A stretch of 64,000 nucleotides of DNA from Hyphobacterium indicum (GTDB lineage: Bacteria; Pseudomonadota; Alphaproteobacteria; Caulobacterales; Maricaulaceae), in NCBI RefSeq assembly GCF_003129605.1, contig NZ_QBDX01000004.1, positions 1,054,001 through 1,118,000 of the forward strand. Reading direction: 5' to 3'. Shown here one piece after another: positions 53,086-63,320 of this stretch; position 1 is the first letter of the stretch, and each line of letters opens with the position of its first letter. Both the position numbers and the translations under genes were made by a program. The notes beneath the pieces are model-generated. The model ran no database searches and had not been told where the DNA came from. It saw nothing but the letters and a program-made list of their open reading frames with translations.

Positions 53086-55244
53086 CAGCGCGCCAGCCTC
53101 AAGGCGTTGAGCGTCACCAGCAGCGAGGAGGCCGACATGGCAATGGCGGCCACCAGCGGCGTGACAAATCCGAACACGGCCAGCGGCACCGCGATCATGT
53201 TGTAAACCACGGCCAGTCCGAAATTCTCCAGCACACGGCGTCTGGCCTTGCGGGCAATGATGATCGCTTCGGGAATGGCCGAAAGCCGGTCGCGCTGGAT
53301 CACGAAATCCGCGGCCGCCTTGGAAATATCCGCAGCACTGGCCAGCGACATGGAGACATGGGCACTCGCCAGCGCCGGGGCATCATTCAGCCCGTCGCCC
53401 ACCATCAGCACATGCCGGTGATCGCCGCGGGCCGCTTCCAGCGCGGCAATCTTCTCGGCCGGTTTCAGCCCCGCCTGCCAGCTTTCCATGCCCAGCTCGC
53501 GCGCCATCCCGGCCACGGCTTCGGTATGATCGCCGGACAGGATGCGGGCCGGCAGGCCCAGCGCCTCGACGGCCCGGACAGTATCAGCGGCATCGCTGCG
53601 CAACCGGTCGGCAAAGGCAAAGCGCACCGGAGCCCGGTCTCCGGCCTGCAGCCAGACTTCCGAAACCGTCTCGCCTGCAGCCTCGGCCCCGATCCAGCTG
53701 GCCGAGCCGAGGCGCACACGCTCGCCCGCAATGATGGCTTCCAGCCCGCCGCCGGGTGTTTCGGCCACATGATCGGCCACCTCGCCCATCCCGGCGAGAT
53801 CGGCAATCGCCCGTGACAGGGGATGGCGGCTGGTGCGGGCCAGACGTGCGGCCAGTTCGAAATCGGCGTCGGAAATCGCCGCCCGGTTTGTCAGTTGCGG
53901 GCGGCCAAGGGTCAGCGTTCCGGTTTTGTCGAACGCTGCGGCATCGGCTTCGGCGAGACGTTCCAGCGCATCGCCGGACTTGACCAGCACGCCGGATCTG
54001 TAGAGCCGCCCGCAGGCCACGACCTGCACGGCCGGAACGGCCAGTGCCAGCGCACACGGACAGGTGATGATCAACAGCGCAATCGCATTGATGATGGCGG
54101 TCCGCGGTTCGGCTCCCACGACCAGCCATCCCACCAGGGTCAGTGCCGCCAGCGCATGCACGATGGGCACGTAGAGCCGCGCGGCATGATCGGCGAGCTT
54201 CACATAGCGCGACCGGTTCTGTTCGCCCGCTTCAACCAGCCGGCTGATCTCTGCCAGCAGGGAATCATCGCGCCGTGCCGTTGCCCGCAGCTTCAGCGCC
54301 GCGCCGAGATTGACCATGCCGGAAAAGATCTGCGTGCCGGGACTGGCGTCTGCCGGGCGGGTCTCGCCGGTCACCAGCGCGGCATCCAGCTGACTTGTGC
54401 CTTCGATCACCTCGGCATCGACCGGGATTTTCTCGCCCGCCGCCACCAGCAGGATATCGCCGGGCCGGACATCGCGCGCGGGAATCGCCTTGAGCTGGCC
54501 GTCCGCGCCGATACGGTTCGCCGTGCTCGCCTGCATCGCCGCCAATTGCCGCGCGGCCGCCCCCGCCTTGGCGCGCAGCCGGCTGTTCAGCCAGCGCCCG
54601 ATCAAGAGGAAGAAGAGCAGCATCACGGCAGCATCGAAATAGGCTTCCTCGCCGCCCTTGATGGTTTCGTAGAGGGAGAGGCCGCAGGCCAGCGTGACCG
54701 CCAGCGAGATCGGCACATCCATATTGACCTGCCGGTTCCGCAGCGCTACCCAGGCCGAGGAGAAGAAAGGCCGTCCGGAAAACGCCACGGCGGGCAGGGC
54801 GATCAGCGCCGACAGCCAGTGAAACAGGTCGCGCGTCTGTGCGCTCATATCCGTTCCGGCCCAGACCGAGACCGAAAACAGCATGACATTGGCCGTCGCA
54901 AACGCGGCCACCGCCATGGCGATCAGCAGCCGCCGCTCTTCCTGGCTGGCCGCATCCGCGCCGGTCTCCGGCTCGAACGGGGTGGCCGGATAGCCGATCT
55001 CGCTTAGCCGCTTCACCATCGCCCGGGCCTGTCCGGACGGGCCGTTCCAGGCCAGCGACAGGCGGCCGGTCGACAGGTTCAGACGCGCATTGGAGACGCC
55101 GGGATAATCCCGCATCGCCGATTCCACACGCGAGATACAGCCCGCGCAATGGACGCCGGAAACAAGCAGATCAATCTCCTGATGCCCGCCGCGCGTGCGC
55201 ACGAAGGCTTCCGGATCAACCCCGCTGGCATCTATTGCAGCCAT
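53085..55244 (-). CDS. ccoI: Copper-transporting P-type ATPase CcoI/FixI
   Basis: A 719-residue P1B-type ATPase that exports Cu(I) for cbb3 oxidase assembly. The N-terminal metal domain has the C-A-G-C site (Cys33/Cys36), the membrane C-P-C motif is in IITCPCALALAVP, the phosphorylated Asp is in FDKTGTLT near residue 438, and the hinge is VGDGLNDAPAL. The motif set is complete. It follows ccoH with a 13-base overlap and is followed by ccoS. Location within the cluster favours CcoI over a detoxifying CopA. Confidence 0.95.
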   Translation of the reverse strand: MAAIDASGVDPEAFVRTRGGHQEIDLLVSGVHCAGCISRVESAMRDYPGVSNARLNLSTGRLSLAWNGPSGQARAMVKRLSEIGYPATPFEPETGADAASQEERRLLIAMAVAAFATANVMLFSVSVWAGTDMSAQTRDLFHWLSALIALPAVAFSGRPFFSSAWVALRNRQVNMDVPISLAVTLACGLSLYETIKGGEEAYFDAAVMLLFFLLIGRWLNSRLRAKAGAAARQLAAMQASTANRIGADGQLKAIPARDVRPGDILLVAAGEKIPVDAEVIEGTSQLDAALVTGETRPADASPGTQIFSGMVNLGAALKLRATARRDDSLLAEISRLVEAGEQNRSRYVKLADHAARLYVPIVHALAALTLVGWLVVGAEPRTAIINAIALLIITCPCALALAVPAVQVVACGRLYRSGVLVKSGDALERLAEADAAAFDKTGTLTLGRPQLTNRAAISDADFELAARLARTSRHPLSRAIADLAGMGEVADHVAETPGGGLEAIIAGERVRLGSASWIGAEAAGETVSEVWLQAGDRAPVRFAFADRLRSDAADTVRAVEALGLPARILSGDHTEAVAGMARELGMESWQAGLKPAEKIAALEAARGDHRHVLMVGDGLNDAPALASAHVSMSLASAADISKAAADFVIQRDRLSAIPEAIIIARKARRRVLENFGLAVVYNMIAVPLAVFGFVTPLVAAIAMSASSLLVTLNALRLAR

Positions 55245-55690
55245 ATCTCCTGTTCCATCTCAAAGGGCGGGCCCTCCGGCGTCGAGACCACCAGCGTCCA
55301 CCGCCCCGGCGGTATCTCCGCTGGCGCACGGTACACGCCCGGCCCGTCGCCGCGAAGCGTCAGCGGAATATCGAGGCTGGAATCGGCCGGATGGCGCAGC
55401 CGCGCATCCATCATCAGCCCGGTCACGCCCTGCCCGTCCGCATCCGTGATTTCAAGGCGCACACCGGTTGCGTCGACGGCGCTGACCGCGGTCCAGCCCA
55501 GCGCGGCCTGGGCATCGCGGCGCTCCAGCGTGTCATTGTAATTGATGCCCTGGATATAGGAACGCGGCTCGTCCTCGCCGCGGAAAGTGCGGATGGCCTG
55601 GGTCAGGAACACCGCATTGACGGCAATGATGACGGCAAAAAACACCAGCAGTCCGATGAGGACGTGATGGCCCTTGATCTCCCGGATCAT
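55232..55690 (-). CDS. ccoH: FixH/CcoH family cbb3 assembly protein
   Basis: A 152-residue protein with one N-terminal membrane helix (HHVLIGLLVFFAVIIAVNAVF) and a periplasmic domain of beta strands that contains RSYIQGINYNDTLERRDAQ, the best conserved block of FixH. It stabilises the maturing cbb3 subunits. It overlaps ccoG at its start and ccoI at its end by a few bases, as usual in this operon. Confidence 0.92.
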   Translation of the reverse strand: MIREIKGHHVLIGLLVFFAVIIAVNAVFLTQAIRTFRGEDEPRSYIQGINYNDTLERRDAQAALGWTAVSAVDATGVRLEITDADGQGVTGLMMDARLRHPADSSLDIPLTLRGDGPGVYRAPAEIPPGRWTLVVSTPEGPPFEMEQEIWLQ

Positions 55691-57171
55691 CTTGATCCTC
55701 CCGACAGGAACACGGTCTCCGCCGTGCGGCTTTCATCCGAACCGTCCGGCGACACGGTGAAGATGACGCTCTGATTGCTGGCAGTGATCGCCTCGCGCGG
55801 TACGGTCAGGAAGATGCGGAAATCCTGGGTGCGCTCGGCCGGTACATCCACGGTCAGCCCGCGCGTCTCTTCCTGGCCCAGAATCCGCCATTCCAGACCC
55901 TCCGGCCCGTCAATGGCGATCCTGTATTCCCGGTTCTCATGCGTGCGGTTGATGACTTTCAGCGTATAGCCATTGCGCACCGACCCGTCCGACAATTGCA
56001 CGAAATTCGGATTGCGGTCGCGCGTGACATTGACGTCCAGGCTGGCGCGCGTGGTCAGGCCGAACAACATGATCGACCCGGCAATCGCCAGCGCAAAGGC
56101 ATAGACCAGCACGCGCGGCCGCAGGAATTTGTAGATCGGCTCCAGCCCGGCATGGCGGCGGTCGATATTGATATCCGTGTCATAGGAGATCAGCCCGGTC
56201 GGCCGGTCCACCTTCTTCATGATGTCATCGCAGGCATCTATGCACAGCGCACACTGGATGCATTCCAGCTGCGAGCCTTCGCGGATATCAATCCCCATCG
56301 GGCAGGCCGCGACACAGGCCTTGCAATCGATGCAGTCGCCGCGCCCTTCCCAGCTTTCGCCCTTCTTGTGAGCCCCGCGTGGTTCGCCGCGATCCACCCG
56401 GTAGGCAACATTCAGCGCATCGCGGTCGGTCATCGCCGCCTGGATGCGCGGCCAGGGGCACATATAGATGCACACCTGCTCGCGCATGGTCCCGGCCAGC
56501 GTATAGGTGGTGAAGGTCAGAACCCCGAAGAACAGATAGGCCGAGATCGGCGATCCGCCGGTGAAGAAATGTGACAGCGTGTCATAGGCGTCGTGGAAAT
56601 ACAGAATCCACGCCCCGCCGGTCGCCGCGGCAATCACCAGCCAGACCGAATGCTTGCCGATTTTTCGCCACGCCTTGTCGAAGGACCATTTCGCCCGGTC
56701 CAGCTTGATGCGCTTGTTGCGGTCGCCCTCGAACAGGCGCTCGACGGCAATGAACAGATCTGTCCACACGGTCTGCGGGCAGGCATAGCCGCACCAGACC
56801 CGGCCAAACAGCGCTGACACCAGGAACAGGGCCAGCGCGGCGATAATCAGCAGGCCGGAGACATAATAGATTTCCTGCGGCCAGATCTCGATGAAGAAGA
56901 AATAGAAGCGCCGGCCTTCAAAATCGATCAGCACGGCCTGGTCCGGCGCCGACGGGCCGCGGTCCCAGCGCAGGAAGGGGATGAAGTAATACGCCCCCAG
57001 CGCCAGCACCATGAACACCCATTTGGCGAGCCGGAATTTACCGTGCACCAGCTTGGGATAGATGGGCTCGCGCTTCTTGTAGAGTTTGCGCTTTTTGGCG
57101 TCGTTGACAGCTTCCACATCGTGGGTGGCAACCCCCGGGGCGGAAATCAGATTATGTCGGGCCGTGCTCAT
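55687..57171 (-). CDS. ccoG: cbb3 oxidase accessory protein CcoG (FixG/RdxA)
   Basis: A 494-residue membrane iron-sulfur protein with about five membrane helices and two cytoplasmic 4Fe-4S clusters: CIDCKACVAACPMG and CIQCALCIDACDD near residues 278-315, after WCGYACPQTVW. Its C-terminal half is an Ig-like periplasmic domain (FixG_C). CcoG reduces copper for cbb3 assembly. All cluster Cys are present. It starts 42 bases after ccoP and overlaps ccoH by four bases. Confidence 0.95.
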   Translation of the reverse strand: MSTARHNLISAPGVATHDVEAVNDAKKRKLYKKREPIYPKLVHGKFRLAKWVFMVLALGAYYFIPFLRWDRGPSAPDQAVLIDFEGRRFYFFFIEIWPQEIYYVSGLLIIAALALFLVSALFGRVWCGYACPQTVWTDLFIAVERLFEGDRNKRIKLDRAKWSFDKAWRKIGKHSVWLVIAAATGGAWILYFHDAYDTLSHFFTGGSPISAYLFFGVLTFTTYTLAGTMREQVCIYMCPWPRIQAAMTDRDALNVAYRVDRGEPRGAHKKGESWEGRGDCIDCKACVAACPMGIDIREGSQLECIQCALCIDACDDIMKKVDRPTGLISYDTDINIDRRHAGLEPIYKFLRPRVLVYAFALAIAGSIMLFGLTTRASLDVNVTRDRNPNFVQLSDGSVRNGYTLKVINRTHENREYRIAIDGPEGLEWRILGQEETRGLTVDVPAERTQDFRIFLTVPREAITASNQSVIFTVSPDGSDESRTAETVFLSGGSR

Positions 57172-57213
57172 ATCCGCACTTATGCCTTGTTCCGGTGGAG
57201 GAAGGGATGCGGC

Positions 57214-58128
57214 TTATTCGCCCGCCGCACCCTCGGCCGCAGTTTCGGCTTCCCCGCCGCCCAGCGAATAGACATAGGCCGTCAGCGCCGTGATCACCGG
57301 ATCATCAAGACGGCCCTCCCAGGCCGGCATGACGCCGAAGGGCCCGCGCCAGATCGAGTTTTCGACCTGTTCCGGGCTGCCGCCATAAAGCCAGATGGCA
57401 TCGGTCAGGTCCGGCGCGCCCTGGGTGCGGTCGCCCATTCCATTGTCGCCATGACAGGTCGCACACTGGCTGGCAAAGACCTCGGCACCGGCGCTCAGCG
57501 CCGCCGCGTCAAATCCGGTCCCGCCCGACAGGCTGAGCACATAATCCCGGACATTGCGGATCTGCTCGCGGGACAACAGCCCGTCCGCGCCATAGGCCGG
57601 CATTTGCGAATACCGCGTCTCGGCATGATCCGATCGGATGCCGTAGAGCAGCGTGGTGCGGATATCGTTGAACGAGCCGCCCCAAAGCCAGACATCATCA
57701 TTGAGGTTGGGATAGCCGGTAAAGCCCTGCGCCCCGGCCCCGTGGCAGGTGGCGCAGAAATTCGCGAAATTGGATTCGCCGGCCGCCAGCGCGAACCGGA
57801 ACAGCGCCGGATCGGATTCGATAGCGTCATAGCTTTCCGCAGCGTCCAGCCGGGTGAAGAATTCCGAGCGCGAGGCCTGCAGCGCCTGCATGTCCTCGGC
57901 GACATTGACACGTTCGGAATTGCCGACCACGCCTTCGGTGAAGCCCTGCATGCCCGGCGGGGCGGGCCAGGCCGGCATCAGCACCCAGTAGACCACCGAC
58001 CACGCGATACAGGCATAGAAAATCCACAGCCACCAGCGCGGCAGGGGATTGTCCAGCTCGCGGATGCCATCCCACTCATGACCGGTCGTTTCGGTTCCGG
58101 TTTCCTGATCGATATGTTTCTCAGACAT
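57214..58128 (-). CDS. ccoP: cbb3-type cytochrome c oxidase subunit III (di-haem) CcoP
   Basis: A 304-residue subunit with one membrane anchor (about residues 31-52, PRWWLWIFYACIAWSVVYWV) and two c-type haem domains: C-A-T-C-H at 125-129 and again at 222-226, with Met ligands expected in the SQMPAYG and GVMPAWEG segments. It passes electrons to CcoO and CcoN. The chosen ATG gives a normal N terminus and overlaps ccoQ by eight bases. Confidence 0.95.
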   Translation of the reverse strand: MSEKHIDQETGTETTGHEWDGIRELDNPLPRWWLWIFYACIAWSVVYWVLMPAWPAPPGMQGFTEGVVGNSERVNVAEDMQALQASRSEFFTRLDAAESYDAIESDPALFRFALAAGESNFANFCATCHGAGAQGFTGYPNLNDDVWLWGGSFNDIRTTLLYGIRSDHAETRYSQMPAYGADGLLSREQIRNVRDYVLSLSGGTGFDAAALSAGAEVFASQCATCHGDNGMGDRTQGAPDLTDAIWLYGGSPEQVENSIWRGPFGVMPAWEGRLDDPVITALTAYVYSLGGGEAETAAEGAAGE

Positions 58129-58309
58129 TGGATTCGTCCTTTTTCCCGTCCTCGGAAGGCGGGGCATCATCATTCAGCGGCATGCGGGCGGCAGCGTCGA
58201 ATTTCTCGCGGTTCTTCGGCCACAGGGCGTAGACCAGAACGCCGATGAACACGGCGAAAAAGAACAACAACCCCCAGGTCTGCGCGAAACCGGCCAGTGC
58301 CTCATACAT
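58121..58309 (-). CDS. ccoQ: cbb3 oxidase subunit CcoQ
   Basis: A 62-residue single-helix protein: GLLFFFAVFIGVLVYALWPK followed by NREKFDAAARMPLNDD, the typical CcoQ end of the helix and tail. It stabilises the CcoP-CcoNO interaction. It lies between ccoO (11 bases away) and ccoP, which it overlaps. Confidence 0.93.
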   Translation of the reverse strand: MYEALAGFAQTWGLLFFFAVFIGVLVYALWPKNREKFDAAARMPLNDDAPPSEDGKKDESNV

Positions 58310-58320
58310 GCCGCGGCCTC

Positions 58321-59076
58321 CTAGCGCTGATTGGCTTCGGCGTCGGGCGAATAGGTCGAGAAATCGACCATTGTGCCGAGCACCTGAAGATAGGCGATGA
58401 GAGCATCCATCTCGGTGATGACCTCTGCATTGCCGTCGAAATTGCGGATCTGGGCTCCGGGATAGCGGGCGATCAGATCGTCATAGCCGGACGAGAATTC
58501 ATCGACCTGCGCTTCCAGATCGGCGACCGCGTTTTCAACCGCCTCGTCCGAATAGGGCACGCCGAGGAACTGGTTGACCCGCAAATGCGCGGTGATGGTG
58601 GAATAATCCAGCACCGCATCCTGCAGGAAGGCATAGGGCGGCATGATGGATTCCGGGACCACCGATTGCGGGTGGATCAGATGGTCGCGGTGCCATTCAT
58701 CCGAATAGCGGCCGCCCACCCGGGCCAGGTCCGGACCGGTGCGTTTCGAGCCCCACTGGAAAGGCCGGTCATACATGCTTTCCGCGGCCAGCGAGTAATG
58801 GCCATAACGCTCGACCTCGTCGCGCAGCGGGCGGATCATCTGCGAGTGGCAGTTATAGCAGCCCTCGCGCATATAGATCTGCCGGCCCATCAGCTCCAGC
58901 GGCGTGTAGGGGCGCACGCCCTCTACCTCTTCGATGGTCGAGTTGAGGTAGAAAAGCGGGGCAATCTCGACAATGCCGCCGATGGAAATGGTCACCACCA
59001 CGCCCAGCGTCAGGATCAGCGAGTTTTTCTCGAAGAACTTCTGGTGGAAGCTCGGTTTTTGCGGTGTATCAGCCAT
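58321..59076 (-). CDS. ccoO: cbb3 oxidase monohaem subunit CcoO
   Basis: A 251-residue subunit with one membrane helix (about residues 19-42) and a periplasmic cytochrome c domain; the haem site is C-Y-N-C-H at 73-77, with [22 protein letters not shown] after it and a Met ligand in [10 protein letters not shown]. The motif [12 protein letters not shown] is diagnostic. It follows ccoN by 10 bases and precedes ccoQ. Confidence 0.96.
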   Translation of the reverse strand: MADTPQKPSFHQKFFEKNSLILTLGVVVTISIGGIVEIAPLFYLNSTIEEVEGVRPYTPLELMGRQIYMREGCYNCHSQMIRPLRDEVERYGHYSLAAESMYDRPFQWGSKRTGPDLARVGGRYSDEWHRDHLIHPQSVVPESIMPPYAFLQDAVLDYSTITAHLRVNQFLGVPYSDEAVENAVADLEAQVDEFSSGYDDLIARYPGAQIRNFDGNAEVITEMDALIAYLQVLGTMVDFSTYSPDAEANQR

Positions 59077-59086
59077 CCTGCCGCTC

Positions 59087-60742
59087 CTATTCCGCCGGGA
59101 TCGCGCGGGGTTGTGGCGTGACCTCGTCTTCGGTCTCGCTCACATCGCCAGTGATCGTCTTGTACATGTTGAAGGCCATCAGAATGGCTCCGGCGAGGAA
59201 GAGCAGCCCGCCCCCGGCCCGGATGATGTAATAGGGATGCATGGCCTCGACGGTCTCGATGAAGGAGTATTCGAGGAAGCCGAGATCATTATAGGCGCGC
59301 CACATCAGCCCCTGCGTGATGCCTGACGGCCACATCGCCGCGATGTAGAGGAGGATGCCCAGCGTTGCGAGCCAGAAATGCCATTCGATGAGGGCACGGC
59401 TCCACATGCCCTTCTTCTTCCACAGCCAGGGGACCATGCAATAGATCGCCCCGAAGGAGATCATGCCGACCCAGCCCAGCGCACCGGAATGCACATGGCC
59501 GATTGTCCAGTCCGTATAGTGGGACAGCGCATTGACGGCGCGGATACTCATCAGCGGTCCTTCAAAGGTCGACATGCCGTAGAAGGCCACAGAGACCACC
59601 ATCATGCGGACCACCGGATCGGTGCGCAGCTTGTCCCACGCGCCGGACAGCGTCATCAGCCCGTTGATCATCCCGCCCCAGGACGGCATCCACAGCATCA
59701 CCGAGAAGGTCATGCCCAGCGTCTGCGCCCATTCCGGCAGCGCCGTATAGTGCAGATGGTGGGGTCCCGCCCAGATATAGATGAAGATCAGCGTCCAGAA
59801 GTGGACGATGGAGAGACGGTAGGAATAGACCGGCCGCTCCACCCGTTTGGGGATGAAATAATACATGATCCCGAGGAAGCCCGCGGTCAGGAAGAAGCCC
59901 ACCGCATTATGGCCATACCACCATTGCGTCAGCGCATTCTGTACACCGGAAAAGACGCGGTAGCTGAACGAGCCGAACGGATCGACGGGGATCGACAGAT
60001 TGTTGACCAGGTGCAGGACGGCAATCGTCACGATGAAGGCGAGATAGAACCAGTTCGCCACATAGATATGCGGCTCCTTGCGCTTCCACAGCGTGCCCAG
60101 GAAAACCATCAGATAGGCGACCCAGACCAGGGTCAGCCAGATATCGGCATACCATTCCGGCTCGGCATATTCCTGGGCCTGGGTGACGCCCATCACATAG
60201 CCCGAGGCGGCAATGACGATGAAGAACTGATAGCCCCAGAACACGAACCACGGCCACAGACCGCCCGCGAGGCGCGCCCGGCTGGTGCGCTGCACCACAT
60301 AGAAGGAGGTCGCAATCAGCGCATTGCCGCCGAAGGCGAAAATCACCGCCGAGGTGTGCAGCGGCCGCAGGCGTCCGAAATTGAGGAAGCCGAATTGTTC
60401 GAAATAGAAGATGTTCGGCCAGGCCAGTTGCAGCGCGATCACCACGCCGACCAGCAGGCCGACCACGGCCCAGAACATGGTCGCAATCGCGCCGGCCTTG
60501 ATGACATTGTCATGATACAGCCCGGTTTCTTCCACCCGGCCATTGGCGGAATAGGCATTCACCACCAGCACCAGGCCGATAATGAACCCGCCGAGCATCA
60601 GCCAGCCATGCGCCACCATTTGCGGATCAACGCCGCGGGCAGCTGCCATGAGGCTCCAGAAAGCGCCGAGAATGCAGATCAGCCCGATCAGCATACCGTC
60701 GAGGCCGGATGATTTTACCGGCATCGCTGTGGCTTGCGACAT
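59087..60742 (-). CDS. ccoN: cbb3-type cytochrome c oxidase catalytic subunit CcoN
   Basis: A 551-residue haem-copper oxidase subunit with twelve or more membrane helices. The low-spin and CuB ligands are visible: [19 protein letters not shown] (CuB and the cross-linked Tyr), the AGPHHLHY His pair, and [10 protein letters not shown]. It reduces oxygen to water with high affinity. It heads the ccoNOQPGHIS cluster, so its promoter lies in the divergent gap shared with the M3 peptidase gene. Confidence 0.97.
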   Translation of the reverse strand: MSQATAMPVKSSGLDGMLIGLICILGAFWSLMAAARGVDPQMVAHGWLMLGGFIIGLVLVVNAYSANGRVEETGLYHDNVIKAGAIATMFWAVVGLLVGVVIALQLAWPNIFYFEQFGFLNFGRLRPLHTSAVIFAFGGNALIATSFYVVQRTSRARLAGGLWPWFVFWGYQFFIVIAASGYVMGVTQAQEYAEPEWYADIWLTLVWVAYLMVFLGTLWKRKEPHIYVANWFYLAFIVTIAVLHLVNNLSIPVDPFGSFSYRVFSGVQNALTQWWYGHNAVGFFLTAGFLGIMYYFIPKRVERPVYSYRLSIVHFWTLIFIYIWAGPHHLHYTALPEWAQTLGMTFSVMLWMPSWGGMINGLMTLSGAWDKLRTDPVVRMMVVSVAFYGMSTFEGPLMSIRAVNALSHYTDWTIGHVHSGALGWVGMISFGAIYCMVPWLWKKKGMWSRALIEWHFWLATLGILLYIAAMWPSGITQGLMWRAYNDLGFLEYSFIETVEAMHPYYIIRAGGGLLFLAGAILMAFNMYKTITGDVSETEDEVTPQPRAIPAE

Positions 60743-60975
60743 GGATAGTCCCCCAGATCAAGAATTCGTCCCGTGCGATAATTCCACAGGCTGACCATAG
60801 GTAAAAGGGGAAAGCCCCTAAAAAGAATGTGGCATGCTGACACACGCCGGAATGCCGCAGCTTGCGGGCATTGAACATTAACCTTCCGCAATCTGCGACA
60901 CTGCGGCATTTGCGATTCCCCCTTGTGACGCTAGGTTCCGCGTCAACCATTGACATATTCAAGGGGAGAAACCCG
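60743..60975. promoter_or_regulatory. Divergent region between ccoN and the M3 peptidase gene
   Basis: This gap must hold promoters for both genes. No clear FNR/FixK box (TTGAT-N4-ATCAA type) was found; the nearest is a half-site TTGAT on the ccoN strand close to the start codon. AGGGG (60806-60810) pairs with CCCCT (60815-60819), and on the ccoN strand the small hairpin runs into TTTTAC, a weak attenuator-like element. GTCAACCATTGAC (about 60941-60953) is an inverted repeat near the peptidase start. None of these is confirmed. Confidence 0.4.
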
Positions 60976-63237
60976 ATGAAACGCCTTCTGATCACCACGA
61001 CCAGCCTTGCCGCCCTGACCCTGGCCGCCTGCGCGCCGGACGCCGCCGAGACCGCGGCCAGTGTGGAAGACACTGCCAACGAAACCGCCATGATGGATGA
61101 CACGATGGCCGATGCCGCCACAGAGGACAGCGCCACGGACTGGCAGGCCGAGCTGGAGACCAATCCGCTGCTCGCCGAATTGTCCGGCCCGTATGGCGGC
61201 GTGCCGCAATTCGACGAGGTCAGCCTTGATCAGCTCGAAGCCGCCGTCGAGGCCGGCATGGCGGCGCACCTCGCCGAGATCGATGCCATCGCCAACAACC
61301 CGGAACCGCCGACCTTCGAGAACACGATTGTCGCGATGGAACGGGCCGGCGCGCCATTGGGCCGGGTTTTCAATTTCTGGGGCATCTGGTCGTCCAACAT
61401 GTCGAGCCCGGAATTCCGCGAACTGCAGCGCGAACTCTCGCCGCGCCTGTCGGCCTATAATTCGCAGATCACCCAGAATCAGGCGCTCTTCGAGCGTGTG
61501 CGTGCGGTGTATGAAGGCGAGGAAGTCGATAGCCTGCGTCCCGATCAGCAGCGCCTCGTATCGCTGGTTTACGACGGATTTGCGCGCAATGGTGCGACGC
61601 TGGAAGGCGAGGCCGCCGAGCGCTATGCGGCTATCAATCTCCGCCTGTCAGAATTGCACACGCAATTTGCCAACAATGTGCTGCACGACGAGGAATCCTA
61701 CGTCACCTACATCACAGAGGACCAGCTGAGCGGTCTCTCCGATTCGGTGATCTCGGCCTATGCCGCGGCCGCCGCCGAGCGCGGGCGTGAAGGCGAATAC
61801 GCCATCACCAATACCCGCTCCTCGATGGACCCTTTCCTCACCTTCTCTGACGAGCGCGATCTGCGCGAGACGGTCTGGCGCACCTATTACAATCGCGGCG
61901 ATAATGGCGATGAGTACGACAACAACGCCATCATTGCCGAAATCCTGCAGCTCCGCCACGAGCGCGTCGGCCTGCTCGGCTATGACAATTACGCCCAGTG
62001 GCGGCTGGAAAACCGCATGGCCGGCACACCGGAACGCGCCATGGAACTGATGGAAGCAGTCTGGCCGGCTGCTGTGGCCCGGGTCGAGGAAGAAGTCGCC
62101 GACATGCAGGCGCTCGCCGATGCCCGCGGTGACAACATCACCATCGAACCCTGGGATTACCGCTATTACATGGAGAAGATCCGGCAGGACCGCTATGAGC
62201 TCGACTCCAACGAGGTCCGCCAGTATCTGCAGCTCGACAATCTGCTGCAGGCCATGTTCTTCGTCTCCGGCGAGCTGTTCAATTTCGAGTTCACACAGAT
62301 CACCGATGGCTCCGTCCCGGTCTGGCATGAAGACGTCACCGTCTATGAAGTCACCGACCGCGACAGCGGCGACCATGTCGGCGTCTGGTATCTGGATCCG
62401 TTTGCCCGCACCGGAAAACGCTCGGGCGCCTGGGCATCTTCCTTCCGCGGTCACACCACCTATGACGGTCTGGAAACCCCGCTCTCGACGAACAATTCCA
62501 ACTTCGTCGAACCGGCCCCGGGTGAGCCCGTCCTGATTTCCTGGGATGATGCCAACACCTTCTTCCACGAATTCGGCCATGCCCTGCACACCCTGTCCTC
62601 CAACGTCGCCTATCCGACGCTGAATGGCGGCGTGCGCGACTACACCGAATTCCAGTCGCAATTGCTCGAGCGCTGGCTCTCGACCGACGAGGTGATCGAC
62701 AATTACTTCGTCCATGTCGAAACCGGCGAGCCCATGCCGGATGAGCTGGTGGCCCGCATCGAGGCCGCCGCAACCTTCAATCAGGGCTTTGCCACGACGG
62801 AATATCTCGCCTCGGCCCTGGTCGACATGTACTACCACACGACCGATCCAACAGGCATTGATCCGGACGCGTTTGAACGCGAGACGATGGAGCGCCTCGG
62901 CGCGCCGGACGAGCTGGTCATGCGCCACCGCAGCCCGCATTTCGGCCATATCTTCTCCGGGGAAGGCTATTCCGCGGGCTATTACGGCTATATGTGGGCC
63001 GATGTGCTGACCTCGGATGCGGCAGAAGCCTTTGCCGAAGCGCCCGGCGGTTTCTATGACGAGACCGTGGCGGCGGCGCTGGTCGAGCACCTGTTCGCCC
63101 CGCGCAATTCGGTCGATCCGGCCGAAGCCTACCGGGCTTTCCGCGGACGGGATGCCAACATCGCCCCGCTGATGCGCGATCGCGGCTTCCCGGTTCCGGG
63201 CGAGGAAGGCGGAACAGACGAAAGCGGCGGGGAATAA
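60976..63237 (+). CDS. M3-family (oligopeptidase A/Dcp-like) metallopeptidase lipoprotein
   Basis: A 753-residue peptidase with a lipoprotein signal: lipobox T-L-A-A-C with Cys19. An acidic, Ala/Thr/Met-rich linker (about 20-55) links it to the helical N-terminal domain and then the M3 catalytic part, where FFHEFGHALHTLSS contains the zinc site H-E-F-G-H near residue 530, with the third ligand Glu expected in the following ERWLSTDE region. This family cleaves short peptides. The start was set at the signal peptide after GGGGAG. A terminator follows. Confidence 0.93.
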   Translation: MKRLLITTTSLAALTLAACAPDAAETAASVEDTANETAMMDDTMADAATEDSATDWQAELETNPLLAELSGPYGGVPQFDEVSLDQLEAAVEAGMAAHLAEIDAIANNPEPPTFENTIVAMERAGAPLGRVFNFWGIWSSNMSSPEFRELQRELSPRLSAYNSQITQNQALFERVRAVYEGEEVDSLRPDQQRLVSLVYDGFARNGATLEGEAAERYAAINLRLSELHTQFANNVLHDEESYVTYITEDQLSGLSDSVISAYAAAAAERGREGEYAITNTRSSMDPFLTFSDERDLRETVWRTYYNRGDNGDEYDNNAIIAEILQLRHERVGLLGYDNYAQWRLENRMAGTPERAMELMEAVWPAAVARVEEEVADMQALADARGDNITIEPWDYRYYMEKIRQDRYELDSNEVRQYLQLDNLLQAMFFVSGELFNFEFTQITDGSVPVWHEDVTVYEVTDRDSGDHVGVWYLDPFARTGKRSGAWASSFRGHTTYDGLETPLSTNNSNFVEPAPGEPVLISWDDANTFFHEFGHALHTLSSNVAYPTLNGGVRDYTEFQSQLLERWLSTDEVIDNYFVHVETGEPMPDELVARIEAAATFNQGFATTEYLASALVDMYYHTTDPTGIDPDAFERETMERLGAPDELVMRHRSPHFGHIFSGEGYSAGYYGYMWADVLTSDAAEAFAEAPGGFYDETVAAALVEHLFAPRNSVDPAEAYRAFRGRDANIAPLMRDRGFPVPGEEGGTDESGGE

Positions 63238-63252
63238 TCTCGCCAATTCAAT

Positions 63253-63284
63253 CGGCCCGGAGCATCATGTTCCGGGCCGTTTTG
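63253..63284 (+). terminator. Rho-independent terminator after the M3 peptidase gene
   Basis: CGGCCCGGA (63253-63261) pairs exactly with TCCGGGCCG (63271-63279) and is followed by TTTTG. It lies 15 bases after the stop. Confidence 0.9.
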
Positions 63285-63320
63285 TATCTGCACGCCATTC
63301 AGACTCTGCCGGGGTTATTC

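Noticed and set aside
60751-60790. Possible FixK/FNR box before ccoN
   Set aside because: Only one TTGAT half-site is present; the second half lacks an ATCAA match at the right spacing.
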